A stretch of 64,000 nucleotides of DNA, from positions 48,924 to 112,923 of the forward strand of contig CAMCYP010000008.1 in NCBI GenBank assembly GCA_945885345.1, in the 5' to 3' direction. The notes beneath the pieces are model-generated. The model had not been told where the DNA came from and made no database searches. It saw only the letters and a list, made by a program, of their open reading frames with translations. The stretch is from Bordetella parapertussis (GTDB lineage: Bacteria; Pseudomonadota; Gammaproteobacteria; Burkholderiales; SG8-41). Each line of letters opens with the position of its first letter. Position 1 is the stretch's first letter. Made by a program: the position numbers and the translations under genes. This document shows, piece after piece, positions 25,099 through 33,523 of the stretch.

Positions 25099-25158
25099 TC
25101 AAAACAACAGGCTATCGGTTTTAACCTGTACTCGCTGCTGAAAATGCGTTGTAAGTCT

Positions 25159-25186
25159 TTGACAACATTGGAAAATATGGTATTTT
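25159..25186 (+). promoter_or_regulatory. Sigma70-type promoter of the mshI-N block
   Basis: TTGACA at 25159-25164, a 16-base spacer and TATTTT at 25181-25186, in an AT-rich 122-base gap after the second mshQ gene. The -35 box is perfect. It lies 35 bases before the mshI ATG, so assembly genes need not depend on read-through from the pilin block. Confidence 0.6.
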
Positions 25187-25220
25187 CAGGTAATTTTGTA
25201 CCAAGGCGTCCAGTAATTAC

Positions 25221-26150
25221 ATGAACTTTTTCAGTAAAAAACGACGTCCGGGGTGGTTGTGCGTAAATCTCCACGCTGATCGGGTGGATCTTTCGCATGT
25301 GCTGGTGGCGGGGAAGCCGCGTCCGGAAATCCTTCTTTGCGAATCATTCCGCAAAGAAGGCAGCGACGTCGATACGCTGAAGCGGCTGCGCAAGGAACTG
25401 GATCTCGACCGCTACCAATGCACGACGTTGCTGAAGACCAGCCAGTACCAGATGTTTGCCGTCGATGCGCCGAATGTGCCGGCTGCAGAGGCGAAAAATG
25501 CAGTGCGCTGGTCACTCAAGGACATGATCGATTATCCGGTCGAAGCGGCGATGATCGATGCCGTCAATGTCCCCGGCGGTGACAACGCGGGACGCGCGGG
25601 GCAGATGCTGGCTGTCGCGGCGCGAAATGATGCAATTGCATTGACGGTCAAACCCTTCAACGATGCCGACATCGATCTGGAAGTCATCGATATTCCGGAA
25701 CTTGCACAGCGCAACGTAGCCAGGCTGCTCGAGGAAGACGGCCGAGGACTGGCCATGCTGTGTTTTGATGATGCCGGCGCGTTGCTGACATTTACCGGCG
25801 GCGGTGAACTGTATCAGGCGCGCCAGATCGATGTGTCGCTGCAGGATTTTGCTTCCGGTATCGACGTTGAGGGTCGTTATGACCGCGTCGCACTGGAGCT
25901 GCAGCGCTCGCTGGATAATTTTGACCGCCAGTTTCGCAACGTGGCGGTGTCGCGCCTGATCGTTTCGCAGGTGGCCGATGCGGCTCAACTGGTCGAATAC
26001 CTGGGCGCCAATCTGACGGTACCGGTCAGCCTGCTGGATCTTGAGCAGGTTGTGGATTTCCCCGGTGTCCCGGAACTGCGCGATCCGCTGCGCCAGTCGC
26101 AATGCCTGCAGCTGATCGGCGCTGCGATGCGCGAGGAGCGCGCAGTCTGA
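25221..26150 (+). CDS. mshI: MSHA biogenesis protein MshI (PilM-like)
   Basis: A 309-residue cytoplasmic protein with the actin-like/PilM organisation of MshI: WLCVNLHADRVDLSHV near the start, SQYQMFAVDAPNVPAAEAKNAVRWSLKDMIDYP in the middle (an MshI hallmark), and a C-terminal LSxQ-poor region LEYLG-like (VEYLGANLTVPVSLLDL). By analogy with PilM it forms a cytoplasmic ring linked to the inner-membrane PilN/PilO pair. The stop overlaps the next ATG (TGATG). Confidence 0.88.
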   Translation: MNFFSKKRRPGWLCVNLHADRVDLSHVLVAGKPRPEILLCESFRKEGSDVDTLKRLRKELDLDRYQCTTLLKTSQYQMFAVDAPNVPAAEAKNAVRWSLKDMIDYPVEAAMIDAVNVPGGDNAGRAGQMLAVAARNDAIALTVKPFNDADIDLEVIDIPELAQRNVARLLEEDGRGLAMLCFDDAGALLTFTGGGELYQARQIDVSLQDFASGIDVEGRYDRVALELQRSLDNFDRQFRNVAVSRLIVSQVADAAQLVEYLGANLTVPVSLLDLEQVVDFPGVPELRDPLRQSQCLQLIGAAMREERAV

Positions 26151-26818
26151 TGAGCCAGTACATCAATCTTTTCGGTCCCGCGTTTCGCAAACCGCGCCTC
26201 CTGCTGTCGCTGAACCGGGCCGCCATGCTGGTCGGGGTGGTGGCCGTGGCGATGATCGGTTTGCAGTTTTATCATCAGCAACAGGTGAATGGCCTGCAGA
26301 CGGAACTGGTTTCCGCACAGGGTCTGCTCAAGGCGCAAAGCGCTTACACCGACCGGCTCAAGGGCGAGACGGCACAAAAGGGCAATGCCGGTCTGGCAGC
26401 CGAAGTGGGGCGGCTGGAGATGGAACTCAAATCTGCGCGTGACGCCATGAGCGTACTGGAAAGCGGTGCCATGGGTAATCGCAACGGCTTCGCCAAATAC
26501 CTGCAGGCGTTTTCGCGACAGGCGCTGGACGGATTGTGGCTCACTGGATTTACGGTTGGCGGCACCGGCGAAGTGTCGATTCAGGGGCGCGTGATCAGTG
26601 CGGACCTGCTGCCGGAATATATCCAGAAAATGAACAAGGAACCCGCACTCCAGGGGCGGGCTTTTTCGGCGCTGGAAATGCGGCGACCAGCCGTGGCACC
26701 TGCAGCCCCGGCCAAAGAGGGGGAAAAACCCGTTGCTGTAGTACTCCGTTACCTGGAATTCAATCTGGCTACCAGCGAACCCGGCGACGGTGCTGACAAG
26801 CGTGGAGAAAAACGCTGA
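26150..26818 (+). CDS. PilN-like alignment-complex protein (MshI2)
   Basis: A 222-residue protein with a short cytoplasmic tail (MSQYINLFGPAFRKPR), one membrane span (about 25-41), a periplasmic coiled coil (about 45-110) and a small alpha/beta domain (QALDGLWLTGFTVGG...ISADLLPEYIQKM). This is the PilN/GspL-C layout, and the tail resembles the INLLP-type PilN motif that binds PilM. In Vibrio the equivalent small gene is sometimes called mshI2. It is coupled to mshI and to mshJ (stop and start overlap). Confidence 0.8.
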   Translation: MSQYINLFGPAFRKPRLLLSLNRAAMLVGVVAVAMIGLQFYHQQQVNGLQTELVSAQGLLKAQSAYTDRLKGETAQKGNAGLAAEVGRLEMELKSARDAMSVLESGAMGNRNGFAKYLQAFSRQALDGLWLTGFTVGGTGEVSIQGRVISADLLPEYIQKMNKEPALQGRAFSALEMRRPAVAPAAPAKEGEKPVAVVLRYLEFNLATSEPGDGADKRGEKR

Positions 26819-27537
26819 TGTCCGATTTGATCAAGCGCTGGCAGCACTGGACCGGCCTTTTCAATGCGCGATCCCTGCGCGAACGGGTGCTTATTACTGT
26901 GGGCGTTGTGGCGCTGGTCGTGGCGGTGCTGGATACGGTGCTGCTGAGCCCGCTGGACGTGCAGCAGAAGCGCTTGTCCGCGCAGCTGTCCGAGGCGCGT
27001 ACCGCGATCAAGGCCGGTGAAATCATGATGTCTGCCAGTAACGGACAGGCGGACCCGGACGAAGTGAAGCGGCGCTACCGTGATGAGTTACGCAAGCAGA
27101 TTGCCGAAATTGATGCCAAGCTGCAGGGCCTGCAGAAGCAGCTGGTACCGCCTGACCAGATGGCCAAACTGCTGGAAGGGGTGCTGAAAAAGGAGCGCGG
27201 CCTGACACTGGTCAGTCTGCGCAAGCTGCCGGTGCAGCGCTACCAGACTACCGGCGCTGCGGCAGCCACCCCGGCTCAGCCCGCCGGTGCCCAGCAACCC
27301 GCAGCCGGCAGCGAGACGGTGGCTGGAGTGGCCGACCGCAGCATTTACCAGCATAGTTTTGAAGTCTCCGTCGAAGGTTCCTATGCCGAGTTGTACGGGT
27401 ATCTTTCCCGTCTGGAGGCGTTGCCCTGGCAGCTGTTCTGGGGCAAGGTAACGCTGGATGCGGGTGATCATCCGAAGCTGCGGTTGACACTGACGCTGCA
27501 CACCCTGAGTCTGAACAAGGTTTGGTTGGTGGTATGA
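26818..27537 (+). CDS. mshJ: MSHA biogenesis protein MshJ (PilO-like)
   Basis: A 239-residue bitopic inner-membrane protein: cytoplasmic N-terminus, membrane span about 23-43 (ERVLITVGVVALVVAVLDTV), coiled coil about 48-125 (RDELRKQIAEIDAKLQGLQKQL), an Ala/Pro/Gln linker (about 145-172) and a periplasmic ferredoxin-like domain with HSFEVSVEGSYAELYGYLSRLE, typical of PilO/GspM. It forms the inner-membrane alignment pair with the PilN-like protein. Confidence 0.87.
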   Translation: MSDLIKRWQHWTGLFNARSLRERVLITVGVVALVVAVLDTVLLSPLDVQQKRLSAQLSEARTAIKAGEIMMSASNGQADPDEVKRRYRDELRKQIAEIDAKLQGLQKQLVPPDQMAKLLEGVLKKERGLTLVSLRKLPVQRYQTTGAAAATPAQPAGAQQPAAGSETVAGVADRSIYQHSFEVSVEGSYAELYGYLSRLEALPWQLFWGKVTLDAGDHPKLRLTLTLHTLSLNKVWLVV

Positions 27538-27902
27538 GACACTTGTGCAAGCTGATTTTCATGATGATTGCGCCCTGGGTGGTGGTGACCGCGGCTGCCC
27601 AGGTATTGACGGATCCGACGCGTCCTCCCGGTGCACTCGCTGTAACGACCAGTGACGGGATGGTCAGCAGCGGTCCGGTGCTGCAATCTGTGAAGCTGTC
27701 GCAGGGTCGCAAGGTAGCGATGATCAGCGGCGAAATGGTGGCTCTGGGCGGTCGTTACGGTTCGGCGCGCCTGGTCAAGCTGACCGAAAGCGAAGCGGTG
27801 TTGAAGGACGGCGCAGAAACCACGGTGCTGAAACTGTTTCCGCTGGTCGAGAAACGCATGACCGGTGATTTGAAGAAAAGTGCAGCCCGAACAACAAAAT
27901 GA
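27534..27902 (+). CDS. mshK: MSHA biogenesis protein MshK
   Basis: A 122-residue periplasmic protein with a signal segment (LIFMMIAPWVVVTAAAQ) followed directly by the MshK/PilP-like motif LTDPTRPP and a small beta domain (LVKLTESEAVLKDGAETTVLKL). It probably links inner-membrane MshJ to the MshL secretin, as PilP or GspC does. The ATG overlaps the mshJ stop, and its own stop overlaps the mshL start (both ATGA). Confidence 0.82.
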   Translation: MRHLCKLIFMMIAPWVVVTAAAQVLTDPTRPPGALAVTTSDGMVSSGPVLQSVKLSQGRKVAMISGEMVALGGRYGSARLVKLTESEAVLKDGAETTVLKLFPLVEKRMTGDLKKSAARTTK

Positions 27903-29671
27903 ACATGAACAGGCGGAATGACATGCAACGATGGATGACCATCGCAATGATTGCAGCAGTCGCGGGCTGTGCGGAGTTGCCGCAGCGGCACCCGAATATT
28001 GCGCACGATGCCATCAACAAGGAGCTTGAGCGGGCCGCCACTGATCGCAGGACGGTTACTGAGAACGCGGTAAGCCGGGCACTGCTGCCGCCGCTGGTGC
28101 TTGAAATGCCGCGGGCCGATGCGCAGAAACCGGAAACGCGCTTCGACCTGTCGGTCAGCAATGCACCCGCCGCGCAGGTGTTCATGGCCATTGTGTCCGG
28201 CACGCCCTACAGCATGGTGCTGCATCCCGATGTCAAAGGGGATATTTCAGTCAACCTGAAGGATGTGACGGTGACCGAAGCGCTGAATACCCTGCGCGAT
28301 CTCTACGGTTTTGACTACACCTTACAGGGCAACCGCATTGTGGTGCTGCCTGCCGCGCTGCAGACCCGCATTTTCCAGGTCAACTACCTCCAGGCCCAGC
28401 GTCGCGGCCAGACCGAAACCCGCGTCAGCTCCGGTTCGATTGCCTCCGGTTCCGCCAGTCCTGGCTCCCCGGCGCCCGGTGCGATTCCGGTGCCGACTAC
28501 AGGTCCGACCGGCGCTGCTGGAACTCGTGCCGCGGAGAGTACCCGCGTCACCACGACTTCGGATTCGGATTTTTGGGGCGACATCCAAAAATCGCTGTTT
28601 GCCATCCTTGGCGGCGGTGCCGGCAACAGCGTCGTGGTCAACGCGCAGTCGGGCGTGATCGTGGTCAGGGCAATGCCCAATGAACTGCGCAGCGTCGAAC
28701 AGTTCCTCAAGTCGATGCAGCTGATTGTTGAACGGCAGGTGGTGCTGGAAGCGAAAATCATCGAGGTGTCTCTGAGTGACGGTTACCAGGCCGGCGTCAA
28801 CTGGGCCGCTTTCCGCGACGGCAGTACGCGTTTTGGCACTGGTGTTGTCAGTCCGGGGACATCGCTCAATCGCACCGGCACCATCAGTGCGCCTACGGCA
28901 CGCGCCGCGGACGGCACGGTGCTGACCAATTCCGCATTGACCGGCGGATCAGTGGGCACGCTCGCGAGTGGGCTTGCGCTGGGTGCCGGCGCTGCCGGCG
29001 GCGTGTTTGGCTTGGCCCTGCAGACGCAGAATTTTGCCGCGTTGCTGTCCTTCCTCGAAACCCAGGGCAGCGTGAACGTGCTGTCCAGTCCGCGGGTGGC
29101 GACGATCAACAACCAGAAGGCCGTGCTGAAAGTCGGCACCGACGACTTTTTCGTGACCAATGTCAGTACGACATCGAGCACCAGCGGCACCAACACCACG
29201 GTGACACCGACCATCACCGTGGCCCCGTTCTTCTCGGGCATTGCGCTGGATGTCACGCCGCAGATCGATGCTGACAACAACATCATCCTGCATATCCACC
29301 CCTCGGTGAGCAACGTGGTCGAGCGCCGTAAAATCATCGATCTGGGCAGCCTCGGTTCGTTTACGCTGCCGCTGGCCTCGAGCGACGTCAATGAGACCGA
29401 CACCATTGTTCGTGTGCAGGACAGCAATATCGTCGCCATCGGCGGCCTGATGCGCCAGCAGTCAACCAACGATCGCAGCCAGGTTCCCGGCGTCGGCGAT
29501 GTGCCGGGCCTGGGCAACCTGTTCCGCCAGCGTGGTATCAACAACTCGAAGAGTGAATTGGTGATCCTGCTCAAACCCACCATCATTCACGGCGACCGCA
29601 ACTGGCAGGAAGACCTGATGCAGACACGGGACCGCATACGCGCGATGAGCGCACCGGAGCCGCAGCGGTGA
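27899..29671 (+). CDS. mshL: MSHA outer-membrane secretin MshL
   Basis: A 590-residue lipoprotein secretin through which the pilus leaves the cell. The lipobox VAGC ends at about residue 24. An STN-like domain covers about 80-150 (MVLHPDVKGDISVNLKDVTVTEAL), a Ser/Pro/Gly-rich linker about 175-220, and the secretin barrel about 240-575 with VLEAKIIEVSLSDGYQAGVNW, VNVLSSPRVATINNQKA and VPGVGDVPGLGNLFRQR. The ATG at 27899 is coupled to mshK; an ATG at 27923 would give a shorter but still workable signal peptide. Confidence 0.93.
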   Translation: MNMNRRNDMQRWMTIAMIAAVAGCAELPQRHPNIAHDAINKELERAATDRRTVTENAVSRALLPPLVLEMPRADAQKPETRFDLSVSNAPAAQVFMAIVSGTPYSMVLHPDVKGDISVNLKDVTVTEALNTLRDLYGFDYTLQGNRIVVLPAALQTRIFQVNYLQAQRRGQTETRVSSGSIASGSASPGSPAPGAIPVPTTGPTGAAGTRAAESTRVTTTSDSDFWGDIQKSLFAILGGGAGNSVVVNAQSGVIVVRAMPNELRSVEQFLKSMQLIVERQVVLEAKIIEVSLSDGYQAGVNWAAFRDGSTRFGTGVVSPGTSLNRTGTISAPTARAADGTVLTNSALTGGSVGTLASGLALGAGAAGGVFGLALQTQNFAALLSFLETQGSVNVLSSPRVATINNQKAVLKVGTDDFFVTNVSTTSSTSGTNTTVTPTITVAPFFSGIALDVTPQIDADNNIILHIHPSVSNVVERRKIIDLGSLGSFTLPLASSDVNETDTIVRVQDSNIVAIGGLMRQQSTNDRSQVPGVGDVPGLGNLFRQRGINNSKSELVILLKPTIIHGDRNWQEDLMQTRDRIRAMSAPEPQR

Positions 29672-29683
29672 TACGCTGCCGCC

Positions 29684-30574
29684 ATGTACGAAACCCATTT
29701 CGGTCTGCGTGAACCACCGTTCGGCATAACGCCGGACACCAGTTTTGCCTACGCCTGCAATTCGCACCAGGAGGCTTTGAATACGCTGCTGGTCGCCGCG
29801 CGCAACGGCGAAGGTTTCATGAAAGTCACGGGAGAGGTCGGCACCGGCAAGACGCTGCTCTGCCGTCGTTTCCTCGCGACGCTGGACTCGCGGTTTGTTT
29901 CGGCCTATGTCCCCAATCCCTATCTTGAACCGCGCACCCTGATGTTCGCGCTGGCCGATGAACTGGGCATTCCCCTGCCGCGGGAGGCTGACCAGCATCA
30001 GTTGCTGAAGGAATTGTCGCGCGCACTGCTCAATTTTGCGCGCCAGGGCAAGACGGTGGTGGTTTGCCTGGACGAAGCACAGGCCATGCCGCAGGAAACG
30101 CTGGAGGCGCTGCGCCTGCTGACCAATCTCGAAACCGAAAAGCGCAAGCTGTTGCAGGTGGTGCTGTTCGGCCAGCCGGAACTCGACGAACGCCTGGGTC
30201 ACGCCGCGGTGCGCCAGTTGCGCCAGCGGATCACTTTTCAGTACCGGCTGTCCGCGTTGAATGCGGAAGAGGTCGATCATTACCTTGCGCACCGTCTGCG
30301 TGTTGCCGGTTACCGCGGCAGCCGGTTATTCGCGCCCGCGGCGGTACGGCGTCTGCATCGTGTCAGCCGCGGCGTACCTCGCCTGATCAACATCATTGCC
30401 CACAAGGCGCTGCTGCTGGCTTTTGGCGAGGGCATGCAGCAGGTGCATCCGCACCATGTGCGGACTGCGGCGGCGGATACGCCGGCGGCAGTGCCCGTCG
30501 TGCATTGGTGGTGGTTGGGATTGGCCATGTTTGTGCTCGCGGCCGGCGGCATTTCACTGGTGTACCTGCAATGA
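29684..30574 (+). CDS. mshM: MSHA biogenesis ATPase MshM (ExeA/GspA-like)
   Basis: A 296-residue AAA protein: the characteristic opening YETHFGLREPPFGITPD, Walker A GEVGTGKT (50-57), Walker B VVVCLDEAQAM, sensor LTNLETEKRKLLQVVLFGQPEL, and a single C-terminal membrane span (about 272-292). ExeA-type ATPases help insert or assemble the secretin through peptidoglycan. It lies 12 bases after mshL and overlaps mshN (ATGA), so it is part of the same unit. Confidence 0.92.
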   Translation: MYETHFGLREPPFGITPDTSFAYACNSHQEALNTLLVAARNGEGFMKVTGEVGTGKTLLCRRFLATLDSRFVSAYVPNPYLEPRTLMFALADELGIPLPREADQHQLLKELSRALLNFARQGKTVVVCLDEAQAMPQETLEALRLLTNLETEKRKLLQVVLFGQPELDERLGHAAVRQLRQRITFQYRLSALNAEEVDHYLAHRLRVAGYRGSRLFAPAAVRRLHRVSRGVPRLINIIAHKALLLAFGEGMQQVHPHHVRTAAADTPAAVPVVHWWWLGLAMFVLAAGGISLVYLQ

Positions 30575-31680
30575 GCGTGATCAACCAGATGCTGGTCGAT
30601 CTGGAGCGCCGCCGCGCTTCCGGTGAGGAGCGCAATCGCATTCCCGACCATGTGCGCGCATTGCCTGACGAGCCGCATGCGGTGCGTGGACCAGGATTGC
30701 GGATTGCCGGTGCGGTGGCCGGCGTGGTGTTGACCGCGGCCGGCGCCTGGTGGTGGCTGGCCGGGCGTGCGCCTGCAGTGTCCATGCCTGCATCCGCGCC
30801 GGCGGCTGCTGTGATCGCGCCGGTGCCCGCGGCGGCGCCGGAGGCGCGGGACACGGAATTCATTGCGCGGAGGCTGACACTGGATCTGGCCCATGAGCCT
30901 GAAGCGCCGGTCCCAGCGGTGCGTGATGCCGGACCGGGCCTGGATACGGCGTCCATTATCAAGCCGCGTACGGCGCCCCCTGCGCCACAGGCGACTCCGC
31001 CTGTGGCGCAGCCGGTGGAAAAAACGCGCGTTGCACCGGCACCTGTTGCGAAAAAAACGCCGGAACCGGTGAAATCTCCCGCACTGGTGGAAATCGACAA
31101 ACAGGTGCGCAAACCGACGCCGCGCCAGCGTGCCGAAGCGGAATATGCCAAAGGCTCGGCAGCCCGGCAGCAGGGCCAGCCGGATGAAGCACGTGCCGCG
31201 TTTGAGGCTGCGCTGCAGATCGATCCGACCTATCATGGCGCGCGCCAGGCGCTGGTCGGCACGCTGCTCGACGCCCGGCAACCGGCTGAAGCGATGCGGA
31301 TACTGCAGGAAGGTCTGCAACTGGCGCCTGCGCAGCAGGGCTTTGCGATGACATTGGCGCGTTTGCAATTGGACAACGGCGAACTCGACGCTGGCGCGCA
31401 AACCCTCGCACGCAGCCTGGATTATCCCGACGTCAGTCCCGACTACATTGCGTTTTACGCGAGTCTGCTGCAACGGCAGCAAAAACACGCCGAGGCAGTC
31501 ACCCAGTTTCAGCGCGCGCTTGGCCGGCGCCGCAATGTCGGGGTATGGTTGTTGGGGCTGGGTGTTTCGCTGGAAGCGCTGGGGCGCGGTCCTGAAGCGC
31601 AGGAAGCCTACCGGTTGGCAAAGAGCAGCGGCAATCTGTCGGCCGACCTGCAGGCGTTTGCCGACCAGAAGTTGCGCTGA
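30571..31680 (+). CDS. mshN: MSHA biogenesis TPR protein MshN
   Basis: A 369-residue bitopic protein. It opens with MSVINQMLVDLERRR, the MshN/GspB-like N-terminal motif, then a membrane span (about 41-64), a Pro/Ala/Val-rich periplasmic linker (about 65-175) and TPR-like helices from about 185 to the end (AEYAKGSAARQQGQPDEARAAFEAALQIDP). The TPR part probably binds MshL/MshM or peptidoglycan-side partners. It ends the MSHA locus, 23 bases before the converging comF stop. Confidence 0.88.
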   Translation: MSVINQMLVDLERRRASGEERNRIPDHVRALPDEPHAVRGPGLRIAGAVAGVVLTAAGAWWWLAGRAPAVSMPASAPAAAVIAPVPAAAPEARDTEFIARRLTLDLAHEPEAPVPAVRDAGPGLDTASIIKPRTAPPAPQATPPVAQPVEKTRVAPAPVAKKTPEPVKSPALVEIDKQVRKPTPRQRAEAEYAKGSAARQQGQPDEARAAFEAALQIDPTYHGARQALVGTLLDARQPAEAMRILQEGLQLAPAQQGFAMTLARLQLDNGELDAGAQTLARSLDYPDVSPDYIAFYASLLQRQQKHAEAVTQFQRALGRRRNVGVWLLGLGVSLEALGRGPEAQEAYRLAKSSGNLSADLQAFADQKLR

Positions 31681-31703
31681 AGTTGTGCCGTTAACAACCT
31701 GCA

Positions 31704-32423
31704 TTACCGGCCGACGGTGCGGGCGATCACATAGCCGGTGACTGTCACTGCGCCGGCGCGTTTCAGATTGCGTGCCAGTTCGCTGAGTGTTGCCCCGGTG
31801 GTCAGCACATCGTCGACAACCGCAACGTGGCAACCCGCCACGCCGCCCTCGACGACAAAGGCGCCGCGGATGTTCTTGCGGCGTTCTTTCCACGGCAGGC
31901 GGGTTTGCGGCGAAGTGTCCCGCGTTTTGACGCAAAGCTGCGCATTGACCGGCACGCCGGTTTGCTGTCCCAGCGCGCGCGCCAGTTCCAACGCCTGGTT
32001 GAATCCCCGTTCACGCAGGCGTCGCGCTGTCAGCGGAACCGGCACGATCAAATCCGGACGCTGCTGTATGCGATGCGCGAGCAGGGAAGCCAGGGCCGCG
32101 CCCACGACCAGCCGTCCGCTGTATTTGTAGGCCTGGATCAGGCCGTCCAGCGGAAAGGCGTAACGGCAGGCCGCGACCACGCGGTCGTAATGCTGCGGCT
32201 CGGCGATACAACGGCCGCACAGTCCGGGCGCCGGTAGTGGATGCGCGCAGCAACTGCACACATTGGTGTCGAGCCAGGGCAGGTCGGCCCGGCAGCTGGT
32301 ACAGAGGTTCGATTCCAGCGCGGCTGATCCACAAAGCAGGCAGGGTGCCGCCAGTCGTTTGCGCCACCCAATGCCGTAGTTGTTAAGTGTGGCGATTACG
32401 GAATTTGACAAAAGACGGCGCAT
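31704..32423 (-). CDS. comF: ComF family phosphoribosyltransferase-like protein
   Basis: A 239-residue protein with an N-terminal zinc-ribbon-like part carrying four CXXC pairs (CLLC, CTSC, CSCC, CGRC) and a type I phosphoribosyltransferase domain ([16 protein letters not shown] loop near 205). ComF-family proteins support natural DNA uptake in transforming bacteria, probably at the cytoplasmic side; no substrate is settled. It is divergent from bioB, the usual betaproteobacterial arrangement, so a link to pilus-driven DNA uptake from the adjacent MSHA genes should not be assumed. Confidence 0.92.
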   Translation of the reverse strand: MRRLLSNSVIATLNNYGIGWRKRLAAPCLLCGSAALESNLCTSCRADLPWLDTNVCSCCAHPLPAPGLCGRCIAEPQHYDRVVAACRYAFPLDGLIQAYKYSGRLVVGAALASLLAHRIQQRPDLIVPVPLTARRLRERGFNQALELARALGQQTGVPVNAQLCVKTRDTSPQTRLPWKERRKNIRGAFVVEGGVAGCHVAVVDDVLTTGATLSELARNLKRAGAVTVTGYVIARTVGR

Positions 32424-32446
32424 CTGCGACCATTAATAGATATAAG

Positions 32447-32471
32447 TTATTGTTTTTATTGATATTTTTAA
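32447..32471 (+). repeat. AT-rich recurrent motif, copy before bioB
   Basis: Contains ATTGTTTTTATTGATATTTT, 18 to 42 bases before the bioB start. It differs at one of 20 positions from the copy before ctaA 11.5 kb away. It lies in the comF-bioB divergent gap, where it could be a promoter UP element or a binding site for a nucleoid protein. Confidence 0.45.
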
Positions 32472-32488
32472 AAATCGAGGCAAAATCC

Positions 32489-33499
32489 GTGGATACCGTG
32501 ACTCCCGCCCCCATCCCTCTCAACGAACAGGCCGCCATTCCTGCCGACACCTTGCGCTGGACGGTGGCTGCCATTGAAGCGCTGTTCGCGTTGCCGTTCA
32601 ATGACCTGCTGTTCCGTGCGCAGCAGGTGCATCGAGAGAATTTCGATGCCAATGCCGTGCAGCTGTCGACGCTGCTGTCAATCAAGACCGGCGGCTGCTC
32701 CGAGGATTGCGGCTATTGCCCGCAGGCGGCGCGTTATCACACCGGGGTTGAAAACCAGGACATCCTGTCTGTCGATGAAGTCGTGGCTGCGGCGCGTACT
32801 GCACGTGAACACGGCGCGACTCGCTTTTGCATGGGTGCGGCATGGCGCGGACCAAAACAGCGCGACCTCGACAAGGTGGTGGCGATGGTTAAAGCGGTGC
32901 GCGGCCTCGGTATGGAAACCTGCGCCACGCTGGGCATGCTGAAACCCGGTCAGGCCGACCAGCTGCGCGATGCCGGCCTCGACTACTACAACCATAATAT
33001 CGACACCGCTGCCGACAATTACAAAAACGTGATCACCACCCGCGATTACGACGACCGCATCGATACGCTGGAGCAGGTGCGTGATGCCGGCCTGCATGTC
33101 TGTTGCGGCGGCATCGTCGGCATGGGCGAAACGCGCAGCGCGCGGGCGACTCTGATTGCACAGCTGGCGAACATGAATCCCTACCCGGAGTCGGTCCCGA
33201 TCAACAGTCTGGTGCAGGTGCCGGGCACGCCGCTGCATGGCACGGAAGCGCTGGACCCGCTGGAATTCGTGCGCACCATTGCCTGCGCGCGCATCACCAT
33301 GCCCAAGGCCATGGTGCGGTTGTCCGCCGGTCGCCAGGAAATGGGCGATGCGATTCAGGCCCTGTGTTTCCTCGCCGGCGCAAATTCCATTTTCTACGGT
33401 GAAAAACTGCTGACCACCGGCAATCCCGATGTCAAAAACGACCAGGCACTGTTCGTGCGACTGGGTTTGCAAGCGATGAATCCCGCCGCGGCGCAATAG
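32489..33499 (+). CDS. bioB: Biotin synthase
   Basis: A radical-SAM enzyme that inserts sulfur into dethiobiotin. It has the [4Fe-4S]-binding CX3CX2C motif (Cys70, Cys74, Cys77), then [18 protein letters not shown] and [11 protein letters not shown] motifs expected for BioB. The 336-residue form begins at GTG 32489, which has GAGG nine bases upstream; an earlier in-frame start at 32387 would run through the AT-rich promoter region and is unlikely. It leads bioB-F-H-C-D. I do not see a clear BirA operator palindrome upstream. Confidence 0.96.
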   Translation: MDTVTPAPIPLNEQAAIPADTLRWTVAAIEALFALPFNDLLFRAQQVHRENFDANAVQLSTLLSIKTGGCSEDCGYCPQAARYHTGVENQDILSVDEVVAAARTAREHGATRFCMGAAWRGPKQRDLDKVVAMVKAVRGLGMETCATLGMLKPGQADQLRDAGLDYYNHNIDTAADNYKNVITTRDYDDRIDTLEQVRDAGLHVCCGGIVGMGETRSARATLIAQLANMNPYPESVPINSLVQVPGTPLHGTEALDPLEFVRTIACARITMPKAMVRLSAGRQEMGDAIQALCFLAGANSIFYGEKLLTTGNPDVKNDQALFVRLGLQAMNPAAAQ

Positions 33500-33523
33500 C
33501 GCCCTCGTTTTGGATCGCTGCCT

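Noticed and set aside
30310..31935. Long antisense open frame (541 codons) across mshM/mshN
   Set aside because: It mirrors the codon bias of mshN on the other strand. The translation is Arg/His-rich low complexity with no family motif, while the mshN frame has clear TPR and membrane features.
32405..32433. TTGACA before bioB as a -35 box
   Set aside because: No -10 box fits at 16-18 bases, and the hexamer lies within the 5' end of comF.
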